Assembly: GCA_030248065.1 (NCBI GenBank) | Contig: JASAMV010002913.1 | Span: 1-64,000, forward strand | Source: Rhynchonema sp. JSB1_4 | Taxonomy: Eukaryota; Nematoda; Chromadorea; Monhysterida; Xyalidae | Direction: 5' to 3' | Length of the DNA stretch: 64,000 bases | Shown here: piece by piece, positions 37,001 through 45,192 of the stretch | Layout of the letters: each line of letters begins with the position of its first letter | Numbering within the stretch: the first letter of the stretch is position 1 | Program-made: the position numbers and the translations under genes | Notes under the pieces: model-generated | The model's input: the letters and a program-made list of their open reading frames with translations, nothing else | What the model was told of the DNA's origin: nothing | Database searches by the model: none

Positions 37001-40000
37001 TGCAGCCGCAGCCCAACTGGTGATCGATCTGATCCCCTGTCCCACTTTACGTCAACAACTCCAGTCAATATTGTACCCGTCACGTCACGCCGGTGCATTG
37101 CCGGCCAACAGGGAACACGCGTTGTCAACAGATGTTTCGGTCGTGTTACATAAGGTTGGTTGTGAATGGTGCATTGATGGTTTCTGACGTTCGGCCAACA
37201 CGATTTTTTGCCAGAGACATTCTAAAAACCTGGCCGCACGTTAAAAAACGACATGTGGTGAAATCAAGTCGTCAGATCACATGTATTGTTTCTCGCGCTC
37301 ATTTGGTGCTTATGTATTGCTTGATTTGACGACTTGATTTGATGACAGTACTATTGGCTAAAGAACCGCAACGATTGTTAGTGGTTAGGTTTGCGTTTCA
37401 CGCATCCTTTGTCAAACCGCAGTTCTGTTCAAGCACTGACATCGAAATTAGTGCTCCACCCCTGTCATACAAGGGTTACCAGTGCCAAGTCGCGCACCCG
37501 CAGTTGCGCCGCTTGCCCTCGAGATTGTTACGGATATCCATATCATTGTTTCACTCCAGCATCGGCAATAATCGACGTAAACCGTTCAGGTCTACTCGTA
37601 CCTGCTGTTGATCTTCCAACGAACCACGCACGTGCGTTACACTGGCAATGTTGGTATTGGCCGATTGGTGCAGTATGTGGCCGTGTTACGAACGTTGATG
37701 ATCAGCGATGCCGAAAAACAAATGGTTAGCTAGTTGATGGTTCACTCGTGTGGTTGTTCCAGTTGATTGTGTGTGCATGTGTTGAGTTCTATGTTCTATG
37801 TTGAATATTTCGCGCAAACGTTCACGCTGCATATGGGTTCTGAAAAATGTTTTACGGCCACTGTAAGTTGCAAAATTGTTGCGAAAAGCCTAATCCTTCT
37901 TGTAGCATTGGAAAAAATCAGATTTGCCCCAAAACTATTCATCGAACACCCATTAAATATCTATTCATTGTCAGTTCATCGACTCGCCGTTGTGTGTGCG
38001 CACGATCTGGTGTCATCTGGAGGCGTGTCAACGGCAGGTGAAGCACGATTTCACCAAACAAGCCATTCTGCTGCTCACCTACACGGCTGCACACGGTTGC
38101 GAGGCAACTGTGATTGACACGATACTCAAGCACACGCACGAGTTGGAACCGAAGTTCGATAATTTCATGAGCAGCTATGTCCAGTTAGTTGGATTGGGGT
38201 CACGTTTTTGGGTCTCAGTTGGGACGATGGACTATCAAAGCGCTGAATAAAATTTCAAATTGTTTCTTATCTTCAAGAAAAGTGCAAAGTGCGTGTTGCC
38301 CAGGGCTTATTGAACACCAGGGATGACAATATGAGTGCGCTTTACGAATTAGGCAACACGTTTGCAATATATTTCAAGGGCCGGATCAAAATTAGCTGTC
38401 AAAACGTTTCAGAGGGAGCATTTTATGAACCGACCTTTATTCTTATTATCCAATCGCTTTGGGCTAGTCAGAAAAATGAAAGCAACAAAATTCACTCTGA
38501 TGTGTCAATGTTCATACACAGTGATGTAGTTGGTCAGAGTAAGAAAGCTAGCTAGCTAGCCGGGTACCCCGATTTGGGCGGTATTGGTCCAGAAGTCAAA
38601 AGCAGGGGAAGAAAGCCACCTAGCAGTTGGGGGTATTACCCCCATACACCCCCCAACCACACCACTGTTCATACATAAACGATTGCAGCATCGACTATAA
38701 GGACCGCGAGCTGATCCAGTACAACAAACAAACGTTGCACGCGTACTACGGTCTGATGAACATGTTCGTGCATCGATCGCCAGTCTGTCTCGCAATTGCC
38801 ATTACGCACAGCAATCTCGTCTGGGCAATCAAGTCGGTGCTCACCCATCACGAACTGTATCGTGCGGTGAGTCTGAGTGCCGGGAATTGTTGCTATTCAG
38901 TTTGGACATTTCTGGTTGTTTGTTTTTTGATTTCACGCTTTCATCTATCGCCGCTCTCGTGGTACTTGTATTTTTCTGTTGTTCAGGAAACATTTTCTGA
39001 GCTTTATGCACATGGTCGGTCAGCTACTGCAGCGCTGATCACTTTCTTCGTTGCATCGATCAAGCCCGTTCTTTTTCTGGAATAAAGTTAGAAACGCACC
39101 AACTGGGCCAACGATTTCATTTCACCGTTGACCGTTGATAATAGACCGAGACCGAATCGGTCACTAGATGCAATATATATTGATTGATTGATCATATTGA
39201 TAACGTACTGTTTTCGTCAATATTGATCGATTATCGATTGATGCGTGCAGGCAGTTGAGGAGATCATCGGCGTGGTGGAGACGTGTTGTCGCGCGTCGCA
39301 TCGCGACATTTCGCTCGATGCTGTCAAGAAATTCAGAGCACTTTGTTGGTCGTACACCAGGGACGAACTCAGACGCAGCCGCGCAAACTATCCGATTATA
39401 CTACAGTGCGTTATTTTATTTTTTTAGGTCTGCAAAGCACGGCTGGTTTGCCTTTAGCCACAATGTTGATGATCATCTGATTTTCATTCCAAATTCAAGA
39501 TTTATTTTGGCAGAATGCTGCGAATCCTGAGCGAAACGGCCGAGGACAAGTTGTTCCTGCTCAATAACGGTGTGCTCAACATTGTGTCGGATGTGAGTTC
39601 AAGTTCATTGCGGAATTTGTCATCCAGAATTTGTGAACATGGGTCGATTTTTTTACGGACCACTGTATTTATGATTGAAACATTTCCAAAGTATGCCCAT
39701 TGACCCACTTGCTCCAGGTGCTGGTAACGGTGCACACCATGCTTCACGAGGCCACCGCCTGCAATGTGTTGGACGATCTCCTCTCTGTGCTCAAACGTCT
39801 GCAAGACTTTCTACTTCGCACACAACAGTGCGCCGGCAGCACGAGTATGAAAGGTATTCGATGGATGGTTGACATTTTGGAGTTTGACTGATTGATGTAC
39901 ATATCTTGTTACGCCACAATTCTTCGTTGGTTTGCCTGATTCGACGAGAGACGCCTCTTCAAGCTCTGATTCCAAATTCCAAATCGGCTTGCACTTTTGT

Positions 40001-43000
40001 GCGCAGCAGTGATGTTGCACTTGAGCAACAAGATGTGCTCGAGGTCCTTTTCCGAGGTCAATTGGCCAAAGGTGTTCGCCCCGATACGGGCAAAACTCAC
40101 TGCTGTTACATTATTCTAATGTGTATGTGAAAAAAAGACTTTTTCTGAACTTGTGCCTGAATAACAATGTTGCAGACGTTGCCAAGAAAGCCATTGCGGG
40201 CTGGACACAACAACGTGAGGTCAATGTGCGTCTGTTGACTCTGCTCAATTCATATATTGCACCGGTTAGTGTCTCTGTTGGGTTTGATAATTTCTCAGTT
40301 GATTAAGTGTATCTATGAATTGCTGCTGTCTTATCCAGAAGTTCCATTAGAATAATATTATGTCCAAGACATTCCTACTGGAATTGTATCAATGGTCCTA
40401 ATAAATTAATGGCCATTTGATTTGCACAGGAAATCCGTCGCGAAGTGCTGCACTGTCTGCGCACGATTGTGGGTCTGTTGGCCAATAATCTGCTCGGTTC
40501 ACAACTGACGATAATGAACGCAATGCTGGACTATGTCACCAATGCACACAAGGAAATGATGGGCAAATGTATTTGTGAGTTGGGGGTGGGACGTGTGATG
40601 GCTTTACGTTCGAGGGCGCACCATCCCTATTCGTGAAGTTATGGGCATGATAACAGCAGTGGACGGCTGTGCCACCTCTTCATGGACGCGCGATCCGAGC
40701 AGCTCAGCTGCAGCTTCATGATCGTCCAATCCAATGCTACTTTCCAATAACTTAAATTTCCACTTTCCCGCATTACATTCCAGCGACGGTCGGTCCGTAT
40801 TTCCCGCGTCGTGGCGAGTCGGGTGCTCCGCCGGCGCAGAAGACCGTCCATCCGCCGTCACCAGCACAATTGGCGATGTCGCTGAATGACATGATGTTGG
40901 AGACGGTCAAGGTTGGTTGGGGTGGTGGTGGTGGTGCACTGATGGGCAATGGGGGCACCACGTGGCTGGAAGGACTGTTAGGCGGACTCGGAATTCGAGA
41001 GAAATAGTCCAGTAAACTAATTCAACGGTGCGGTGGGCTAAGGCTTACTAATTGGAAACCAGAGAACTTGGGATTTCCCTGATTCGTTTCACTTTGATGG
41101 GCATGATAGCTGTAGCATTATGACTGGGTCCGGTATCAAAGAGTTTCACAAAATTCACAAATTGTGCTAAGTACCAGGTGTAGTAATGTTTGGCTAATGG
41201 TACAGTCGTCAAATCAAGTGGTCAAATCACATCGTCACCTCGAGCCGCCCCAAATAAGCGCGAGCAATAAAATAATACATTAGGTTGACGACAAGATATA
41301 ACGATCGTTGACCACAATACTATAAGCTATAATGTTTCATCATTGATTCCCTGGCAGGGCGTCGACGTCGACTACGACCAGCGTCTGAGCGACTTCTACG
41401 GTCCGTATCACAGTTTCATCGATTTCGTGTTGCGCACAGCCATCAATCTGTTGAACACGCACAAGCAACTGGACAAAGAGACAGAGAATGGCGAGAAAGG
41501 TACCTACAAAAAGAGTAAAAAGACGGTGCAGTTCAGGGCGGCAGGGGTGTTTTTGTTCGTGATCGCGTGCAACGGGCATGACAGACGGCTCGGTCAAATG
41601 TCGATGATATCAAAGTTCGCCATCGTCATTGGTTTCATCTTCATGATTTCACTTCCTTCTAGCCGACAGCCCCCAACAAATGCCATCAGTTGAGCTCGAC
41701 CTGCAAGCCAAACGTATTGTCCAACTGTCGACCATCTGTGGTCTCGAAGGTGCACCGTTGCATTTGACGCTGTTCGCAAAATTGTGGTTGGATTTGGCGC
41801 AGAAATACAAGGAAAAACAGGTGTGTGTGTGTGTGTGTTGTTCGGCGGTTTGGTTTGACATGTGAAATGCAGCAGCGGAACTCTATTTAAGTCGAATCCG
41901 TACCGTAGTTTCCGTTTGCAGACCCCCGAACTGCAACGTTTGTTGGACTTGCTGTGCGATCAGCGTTATTTCCACGATTACATACGAACATTGATCGGTT
42001 GTGATCAGACCAGTCTGTCCGTCAGTTACCTCCATGATTTGGTCGAAACCTACATCGACAAGGTTGACTTGCATGATTTTTTGCTTTGTTTTTGTTTTTT
42101 ATTTCCTGTCGAAGGCGAAGTTTGATGATCACAATCAGTTTGTGTGAAAATCTGCTGGATCCTATATATTGTGCAGGGAATATCTTGTGCCTCCCTAAAA
42201 TGGCGAAAGCCACGTTCGAATGAAAAGTGGGAAATGTTTTGTGAACAATGTTTATGATATTCTGGGTGGCGCGTTATAAATAAACGGCGTATTTTGTTGT
42301 TGAAATCTCCAAACCCAAACTGACAAAGTTAAACTTCGAATAAACATTCATCACAGCTTCCGAGTGACGTACTGTCGAAATCATCTATCGAGAGTTCACT
42401 AGAGAACATCGTCACAACGTTGGAATCCTTCAATCGATGCCTGAATCAACAAGGCGACGAGACTAACACAATCGCTCGTTCCGTACCACGACTTGTGGGG
42501 GTTAGTTCTGGGAACGGGGTGAGATTTTTAAGCATCGTGGTGCTAGTTGGTTCGTTGTTGTGATTGCGGTTACCGGAAATAACCCGTGCCGATTGTACAC
42601 GTGCCAGCTGTTTGGGTGAAAGTGCGTCACCAAGCGCTTCGACGTGTTTTGTTGGCGGTGAACATGTGATTTCTGATCTAGTGGCGTCCTGAAAAAATGA
42701 AGACCGTTGATACTCCGCAAAAAGATGATCATTCAATATCCTCCTAACTCCCATTATTTGCAGTCGTGTCGTGCGCTGTCCCTTCTATTGTCATCGTCCA
42801 ACCTGGCCGAGCTCGAGTCTGAGACTGAAGAGCAGTGTGAAACATCAAAACTGTTGGATCGAATCAAGACACAACTGACAGTATTGCATGCGAATATACA
42901 GTCCCTCTGCGAAGAACCGGACTCGGACCAGGACCTGAACAAGTCCCTGTCGGAAGCCGGAACACTCGTCGCGCAACTTTGTGAGACGCTAAATTTATGA
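4066..43000 (+). CDS. USP34: USP34-type ubiquitin carboxyl-terminal hydrolase, about 88 exons
   Basis: This giant cysteine deubiquitinase cuts ubiquitin from substrates; in humans USP34 acts on axin in Wnt signalling, and fly puffyeye is the same family. I joined about 88 exons by frame, phase and conservation, giving about 3,850 residues (human about 3,550). The ATG at 4066 opens exon 1 (4066-4132), and the stop is at 42998-43000. Family landmarks in order: a helical N-terminal region with FGPNAHAELVKQ; an acidic, Ser/Gln-rich segment; LLWDLLMAEGE; DALWDSLFP; the catalytic domain with NLGATCYMA, TEQKDMTEFFTDL, LEGDNMYTC, FNTMRYSFNMV, GGHYYSF and FNDADV; then EILIKCPN, LLTLLNSYIAP and GPYFPRR. 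Introns are mostly short; larger ones hold transposons or a nested GPCR. No frameshift or in-frame stop was seen in the joined exons. Exons 7-8 and the segment between 30672 and 32906 are the least certain. Confidence 0.93.
5316..5410 (+). repeat. USP34: dispersed intronic repeat, copy 1
   Basis: This segment matches 30151-30235: both contain an AATGCAACAGC-like start, a core GGCCTGTTTTCACAGACGGG, and CCTCGTCGGTGCGA. Each lies in a USP34 intron. The core looks like a splice acceptor (cctgttttcacag), but neither copy lies at a junction that keeps frame. Confidence 0.6.
5997..6402 (+). mobile_element. hAT-like MITE, copy 1 (intron before exon 7)
   Basis: The left end is CAGTGCTGTGGCTACTT and the right end is AGCCACAGCA. 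A 7-8 bp repeat TGCCGTC(C) lies at both edges. The inside is a long run of GGGTAGGGTACC-like words. CAGTG ends with 8-bp duplications are typical of the hAT superfamily. A related copy lies inverted at about 7725-8096, and together they bracket USP34 exons 7-10. Confidence 0.65.
7725..8096 (-). mobile_element. hAT-like MITE, copy 2, inverted relative to copy 1
   Basis: Read on the minus strand this is the same element as 5997-6402: CAGTGCTGTGGCTACTTTTG, AGGTGGAAAAATCC and CCTGGAATCTTGGGGGG. The end at 8096 is clear. The other terminus and a target duplication were not found, so it may be truncated. It accounts for the Pro-rich ORFs in this intron. Confidence 0.6.
8664..12132 (+). other. USP34: USP34 exons 13-23: acidic and low-complexity linker
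   Basis: Exons: 8664-8763, 8830-8934, 9019-9084, 9150-9232, 9595-9808, 10165-10281, 10375-10755, 10858-10918, 11004-11115, 11456-11684 and 11998-12132. The protein is disordered in character: EYIDEDDDSEQFGDEEVEDE, SGDNETSDDDDEQ, a basic patch LSKRQRT, a Gln run (NQQQQQQ-like), and His/Gln-rich QHQHHNHV. The human protein has the same type of segment here, with acidic, Ser-rich and poly-His stretches, although residue identity is low. It is likely a flexible binding or regulatory region. Confidence 0.8.
12584..13006 (+). mobile_element. hAT-like MITE with 8-bp TSD
   Basis: Perfect 16-bp terminal inverted repeats CAGTGGTGTCGTTGGG and CCCAACGACACCACTG are flanked by the exact 8-bp duplication GTAGCAAG (12576-12583 and 13007-13014). 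The interior repeats GGATACCGGATACCC. There is no transposase. It lies in the intron just upstream of the USP34 microexon. Confidence 0.88.
13075..13086 (+). other. USP34: USP34 12-bp microexon
   Basis: The preceding exon ends at 12497 in phase 2 (AG). The sequence CGTGACCGCATG, between tttcgtag and gtaaaa, continues the frame and hands on phase 2 to the exon at 13169. The joined residues are SVTAC, matching the SV of human NNRSVVISL. Without it the frame from 12497 to 13169 does lead on (phase 2 to phase 2), so skipping would delete four residues without a frameshift. Confidence 0.6.
13586..13988 (+). mobile_element. Tc1/mariner-like MITE, copy 1 (older)
   Basis: Terminal inverted repeats of about 36 bp begin TTGGTCGCACAATGACTATA; the two ends differ at about two positions. 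The right side is followed by TA; the left flank is TG, consistent with a mutated TA target. There is no ORF of note. It lies in the USP34 intron 13261-14159. Confidence 0.75.
15935..17098 (+). CDS. rhodopsin-like 7TM receptor nested in a USP34 intron
   Basis: Two exons (15935-16500 and 16696-17098; donor gtgagt, acceptor ctaag) encode about 323 residues. Seven hydrophobic helices can be placed: TM1 around GCVTNSVIIIVFM (conserved Asn), TM2 with WVLAVFDLI (conserved Asp), TM3 followed by FDR in place of DRY, TM4 VTSVLLIGTLF, TM5 FVPLIVMVGVTVLMVF, TM6 LICALLLHIVPLLAII, and TM7 ending NSAVNVFIY, which replaces NPxxY and lacks the Pro. The N-terminus has NAT, a possible glycosylation site. The pattern resembles nematode Srsx-type chemoreceptors, but the ligand is unknown and a peptide receptor is possible. 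It is on the same strand as USP34, inside intron 15165-17421. Confidence 0.85.
17267..17272 (+). terminator. poly(A) signal of the nested GPCR
   Basis: AATAAA lies 169 bp after the GPCR stop codon and before the next USP34 exon at 17422. It implies an independent transcript that ends inside the host intron. Confidence 0.55.
17939..18287 (+). mobile_element. hAT-like MITE, diverged copy
   Basis: The left end CAGTGCTGTGGCTGGGGGG and the right end (reverse complement) CAGTTAGTTGCTACTT match the ends of copy 1. It is flanked by ACTCCACC and ACTCGACC, an 8-bp duplication with one mismatch. It lies in the USP34 intron 17621-18355 and explains the ORFs there. Confidence 0.75.
19057..19300 (+). mobile_element. 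244-bp MITE
   Basis: The ends TGGCCCAAATTCTCGAAA and (right, reverse complement) TGGCCCAAACTCTCGAAA match at 17 of 18 bases. Internal sub-terminal G/C-rich repeats follow (CCGGGGGCGGTTGC and GCAACCACCTCCGG). Flanks ACATAA and ACATGA may be a degenerate target duplication. It lies in the USP34 intron 18876-19384. Confidence 0.7.
25745..25833. repeat. USP34: intronic hairpin
   Basis: Arms TCGGTGTTTTTGAATTTTCG and its partner CGAAAACACAGAAACACCGA, both adjoining CCAGTGT/ACACTGG, form a ~30-bp stem with a few mismatches, with a ~30-bp loop. It lies in the 258-bp intron 25619-25876. Confidence 0.6.
26008..29249 (+). other. USP34: USP34 catalytic (peptidase C19) domain, exons 51-61
   Basis: Exons: 26008-26127, 26825-26896, 27170-27316, 27602-27658, 27875-27952, 28025-28119, 28183-28267, 28340-28572, 28867-28945, 29012-29062 and 29142-29249. 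The catalytic Cys is codon 26062-26064 in NLGATCYMA. The zinc finger has DCPHVS and CGTC. The catalytic His is codon 28523-28525 in GGHYYSF and the acidic partner is codon 28880-28882 in FNDADV. All four are intact, so an active enzyme is predicted. The domain ends with SAYMLFYRRV, the usual last strand of the fold. A 440-bp transposon copy sits in the 697-bp intron just after the Cys exon. Confidence 0.93.
26156..26595. mobile_element. non-autonomous DNA transposon, 8-bp TSD family B, copy 2
   Basis: Perfect 10-bp ends TATACTTGCG and CGCAAGTATA are flanked by the exact 8-bp duplication AGCGTCAG (26148-26155 and 26596-26603). The interior consists of AAAACCGTTTTTTTCGG words and shares the TTAAGTACTGGAAA segment with the copy at 1414-1726. 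It sits in the intron right after the exon with the USP34 catalytic Cys. Confidence 0.87.
30151..30235 (+). repeat. USP34: dispersed intronic repeat, copy 2
   Basis: It shares GGCCTGTTTTCACAGACGGG and CCTCGTCGGTGCGA with 5316-5410. It follows a purine-rich run (about 30040-30130) in the intron between the exons ending at 29959 and starting at 30276. Confidence 0.6.
32108..32173 (+). repeat. GT-rich microsatellite
   Basis: Interrupted (GT)n with repeated GCTGGCTGCCTGCCTGTGTG, in the long USP34 intron 30673-32905. Confidence 0.8.
32365..32650 (+). repeat. tandem duplication of ~160 bp with open frame
   Basis: Two diverged copies, each about 150-160 bp, share AAAAGTC(A/G)TGGTC, GTCTGGAACCG, AGTTACGAA, CGTGTTTCTCG and TGCGAAAACC. 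Both copies stay open in the same frame (KSWSGTVHTKSYELGDSTTVF and QSWSYEVSNSTIVF are the parallel parts). It lies in the USP34 intron 30673-32905. It may be an unrecognised exon pair or a decayed gene fragment. Confidence 0.55.
34195..34481. mobile_element. foldback element with telomere-type loop, copy 2
   Basis: The left arm 34195-34281 and the right arm 34394-34481 are reverse complements at roughly 80% over ~88 bp (shared words ATTGAGCAAAGC, GCAAGACCA, CCAAAAGAGCAGA). The loop contains several TTAGGC units (GGCTTAGGCTTAGGCC, ACTTAGGCTTAG, AATTAGGCTTAGGCC). The right arm ends 19 bp before USP34 exon 69. Confidence 0.75.
35507..35784 (+). mobile_element. Tc1/mariner-like MITE, copy 2
   Basis: The ends are TTGGTCGCACAATGACTTTA and its inverted partner, with TA on both sides (35505-35506 and 35785-35786). 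It is near-identical to the copy at 57991-58265 over its whole length, so the family was active fairly recently. It lies in the USP34 intron 35320-36055. Confidence 0.85.
38519..38667 (+). mobile_element. short hAT-like MITE with perfect 8-bp TSD
   Basis: A 149-bp element begins CAGTGATGTAGTTGG and ends CCAACCACACCACTG, flanked by exact TTCATACA on both sides (38511-38518 and 38668-38675). It ends 21 bp before USP34 exon 77 (38689), so its insertion placed new sequence close to the branch point region. Confidence 0.88.
41821..41838 (+). repeat. USP34: (GT)9 run at a 5' splice site
   Basis: The exon ends CAG at 41820 and the intron opens directly with nine GT units, so each GT is a potential donor in alternating phase. 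Confidence 0.75.
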
Positions 43001-43616
43001 ACTTGTGGTGATGCTAGTAGTCAGGTGTGTTCTGGAGCAATTTGATCAGCTTATGTTGGCATGAAACTATGATGTACAGAAACATTCCTACCGGTTGTTC
43101 CATTTTGCCTATGAATTCTTTATTATGGGTGTATCAAATTCGACCATAAGCTCGATAACGATCATACTTTTATGTTCAATAATTCCTCTCTGACAAGCCC
43201 TGTGAAATAATGTGACTTGTGTTTTTTTACCATGATGTGCTATACAGTGGAGATATCAGTCAATGAATTTTTTAATCTGGGACGACTTGCATTGAGCAAA
43301 CCGCAACGACAATGAAACATCAGCATTAGATTATTTTATTCGATCAAGAGCAATCATTTACAGCAGAGAAAATCAACAGCATCAATAATTATGCATTCAT
43401 GTCCTGTTGTCATCAATAACTAAGCGAATCACCAGCTGAGAACTCCGATTAATCCATTGCAATTACCTACCAATAACACACGCTGGCGACTCAGTTGGGG
43501 TTATCGTTGTTGTTGCAAAATTTTTTGCGAACTTCGAACTCCAAACAAGTCCCTGGAACTCTCAGAGCAAACATGCATCATTACAATATAGTTCATAAAT
43601 TCCATAATCACCATCA

Positions 43617-43622
43617 AATAAA
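43617..43622 (+). terminator. USP34: possible poly(A) signal for USP34
   Basis: AATAAA is the first clear one I found after the USP34 stop at 43000. It would give a ~600-bp 3' UTR reaching near the 3' end of the convergent receptor gene. Confidence 0.35.
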
Positions 43623-43825
43623 TACATCATCATTGAACCAGTGAAGTATATTTTCGACTTACCATATCTTACTTCTTTCCTGCTTAACACTTTTCATCTC
43701 AATAATCAGTGGAAATACTTTACCCTTTCAAGTGCATAATCGATTTGACACAACTTTTTTCCTTTTCTCAATATTCGATTTGGTTTGCTCCACAATTTAT
43801 TATTATCATTTTCTTTGTCAGTTCA

Positions 43826-43831
43826 TTTATT
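43826..43831 (-). terminator. possible poly(A) signal for receptor gene 1
   Basis: TTTATT on the plus strand is AATAAA on the minus strand, 43 bp after the stop codon of receptor 1 (43874-43876). Another copy lies at about 43798. Confidence 0.45.
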
Positions 43832-43873
43832 TTGGTATTTGTCTCATCATTTCATTATTACTTCAAAATCATT

Positions 43874-45192
43874 TTAGTCATACTTCTTCTGAAATCCGAA
43901 CGGGTGGTCTAACTCTTCAAAATCAACCATTTTTGCACAACGAACGAACCTTGTTCATTTTAGGCGGTTGCTTCTTTTTGATTGGTTTCACCGAGTCCTC
44001 CCCCATCTCATTATCTTCCATTCCCGACGACTCGCTCCTGTTTTGAAACATCAGGTTACTTGGTTGTTAAGGGTACTATACTGTCTCTGCCTTGAGACAT
44101 CAGTGGTGCGTTTGTGTATATTTGTCTCTGCAATCATCTAGCTGATGTTTCACAGAAATGAGCGAAGCTTTTCGGTCGGCATAAATACCGCGCGAACAAA
44201 CTGAAACTGTGCAGCTCTTGCACAAAGCGAAGAAACGAACGTTTCCTGCGAAGTTTTGCGTTTCACTGCCTCATCAGCCACTTTCACTTCTGGTGTCGGT
44301 TTCTCATCTTTCTGAAAATATGTGCGCAATATGGTCTATTTTTTATTTTATAGTATTTTGGACTATCTGATCTGCCTCAATGAATTCAATACACTGAGAT
44401 CGAAATCAGCTGAATCGGAAGTGTCGTGGCACAAAAACCGTTTTTGGTGAACCTAAATTTAATTGTAGTGAAACAATTGTGAGTTGTCCGACTGATAAAT
44501 TTTTTAATTGTATTTATTAATTCTAAAATTTTCAAACAAGCCACTGTGCTTTTTTATGTGCAGGAGAATGCGAATTGGCGTTCCCCGACCTCAACTTCCA
44601 CATCGATGTCGAGCTCCTGGTAAATGTCTTCTGTCGGTGGTTCTGTCGCCTTTTCTGGTGTCTTGTCACGTTTTGGTTTCTCTTTCGATTTGCTTGGTCT
44701 CAATTTGGGCAGTTTCAGGGGATACTGTTTCAGGATATCTTTTTGACGTTTCTGAAGAAAGCAAGAAAACTCAAATACATATGTTTAGTATCTATATCAG
44801 GTATTTTAACAATAGACATGAATTTCTAACATAAAAATTTGCTCAGTTTTCATTCTTTTTTTTTGAAATACAAAATGGTATCCTTCATTGAAAGTCATAC
44901 ATTTGAGCACAACTGGACATTAAACCATAGCAGGTCTGTTCTTGGTCACAGTGCAGCAAGTTCCATTTGATCGCAGCAAGTCAAGTCTGACATGAACGTT
45001 GCCCAACCTTCTGAGCGGCTTCCATGTGCGCGGCGTGTCGGGCCCGTTCCATCTCGAGTTGTTCCGTCCGATGCGCCCTGTATTGTGTGTAGATGAACGT
45101 GCCAACACAGCCGAACGACACGAACAGTGCGCCGGCCAGTGCGAGTGTCCACAGCGTGCGACACACGCTGCCGCACACGAAACCCGTCGGTG
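43874..45192 (-). other. membrane helix and cytoplasmic tail of receptor 1
   Basis: The exon 45192-45008 encodes the helix LWTLALAGALFVSFGCVGTF followed by a charged helix (EQLEMERARHAAHMEAAQK). Tail exons: 44751-44590 (KRQKDILKQYPLKLPKL ... TEDIYQELDIDVEVE), 44311-44241 (KDEKPTPEVKVADEAV), 44037-43950 (SESSGMEDNEMGEDSVK) and 43888-43874 (KKYD, stop). Phases match at all joins (0-0, 2-2, 0-0). Without splicing at 44590 the frame would stop at 44554 after FSCT, giving a shorter tail. Confidence 0.75.

Larger units (their letters stand above)
29331..43000 (+). other. USP34: USP34 exons 62-88: C-terminal helical region
   Basis: Exons: 29331-29395, 29830-29959, 30276-30341, 30509-30672, 32906-33095, 33508-33633, 33877-33972, 34501-34692, 34766-34813, 35098-35319, 36056-36214, 36690-36789, 37006-37154, 37590-37724, 37975-38183, 38689-38866, 39251-39405, 39514-39592, 39718-39853, 40177-40264, 40430-40568, 40784-40911, 41358-41499, 41663-41820, 41922-42062, 42357-42500 and 42764-43000. 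Landmarks: WIWDDN, FVLETLIHSKEK, EILIKCPN, LLQHMDDWVEKYLL, TMLHEATACNV, LLTLLNSYIAP, VGPYFPRR, FYGPYHSFIDFV and EGAPLHLTLFAKLW. The last exon ends with an acidic, helical, probably coiled tail. Confidence 0.85.

Noticed and set aside
38986..39085. Possible USP34 exon ETFSELYAHGR
   Set aside because: Opens in phase after gttcag but has no donor before its stop; the exon at 39251 continues the conserved sequence (AVEEIIG, human AVEELFN).
43709..44046. Hydrophobic plus-strand ORFs
   Set aside because: AT-rich chance frames opposite the minus-strand tail exons of receptor 1, which have consistent splice phases.
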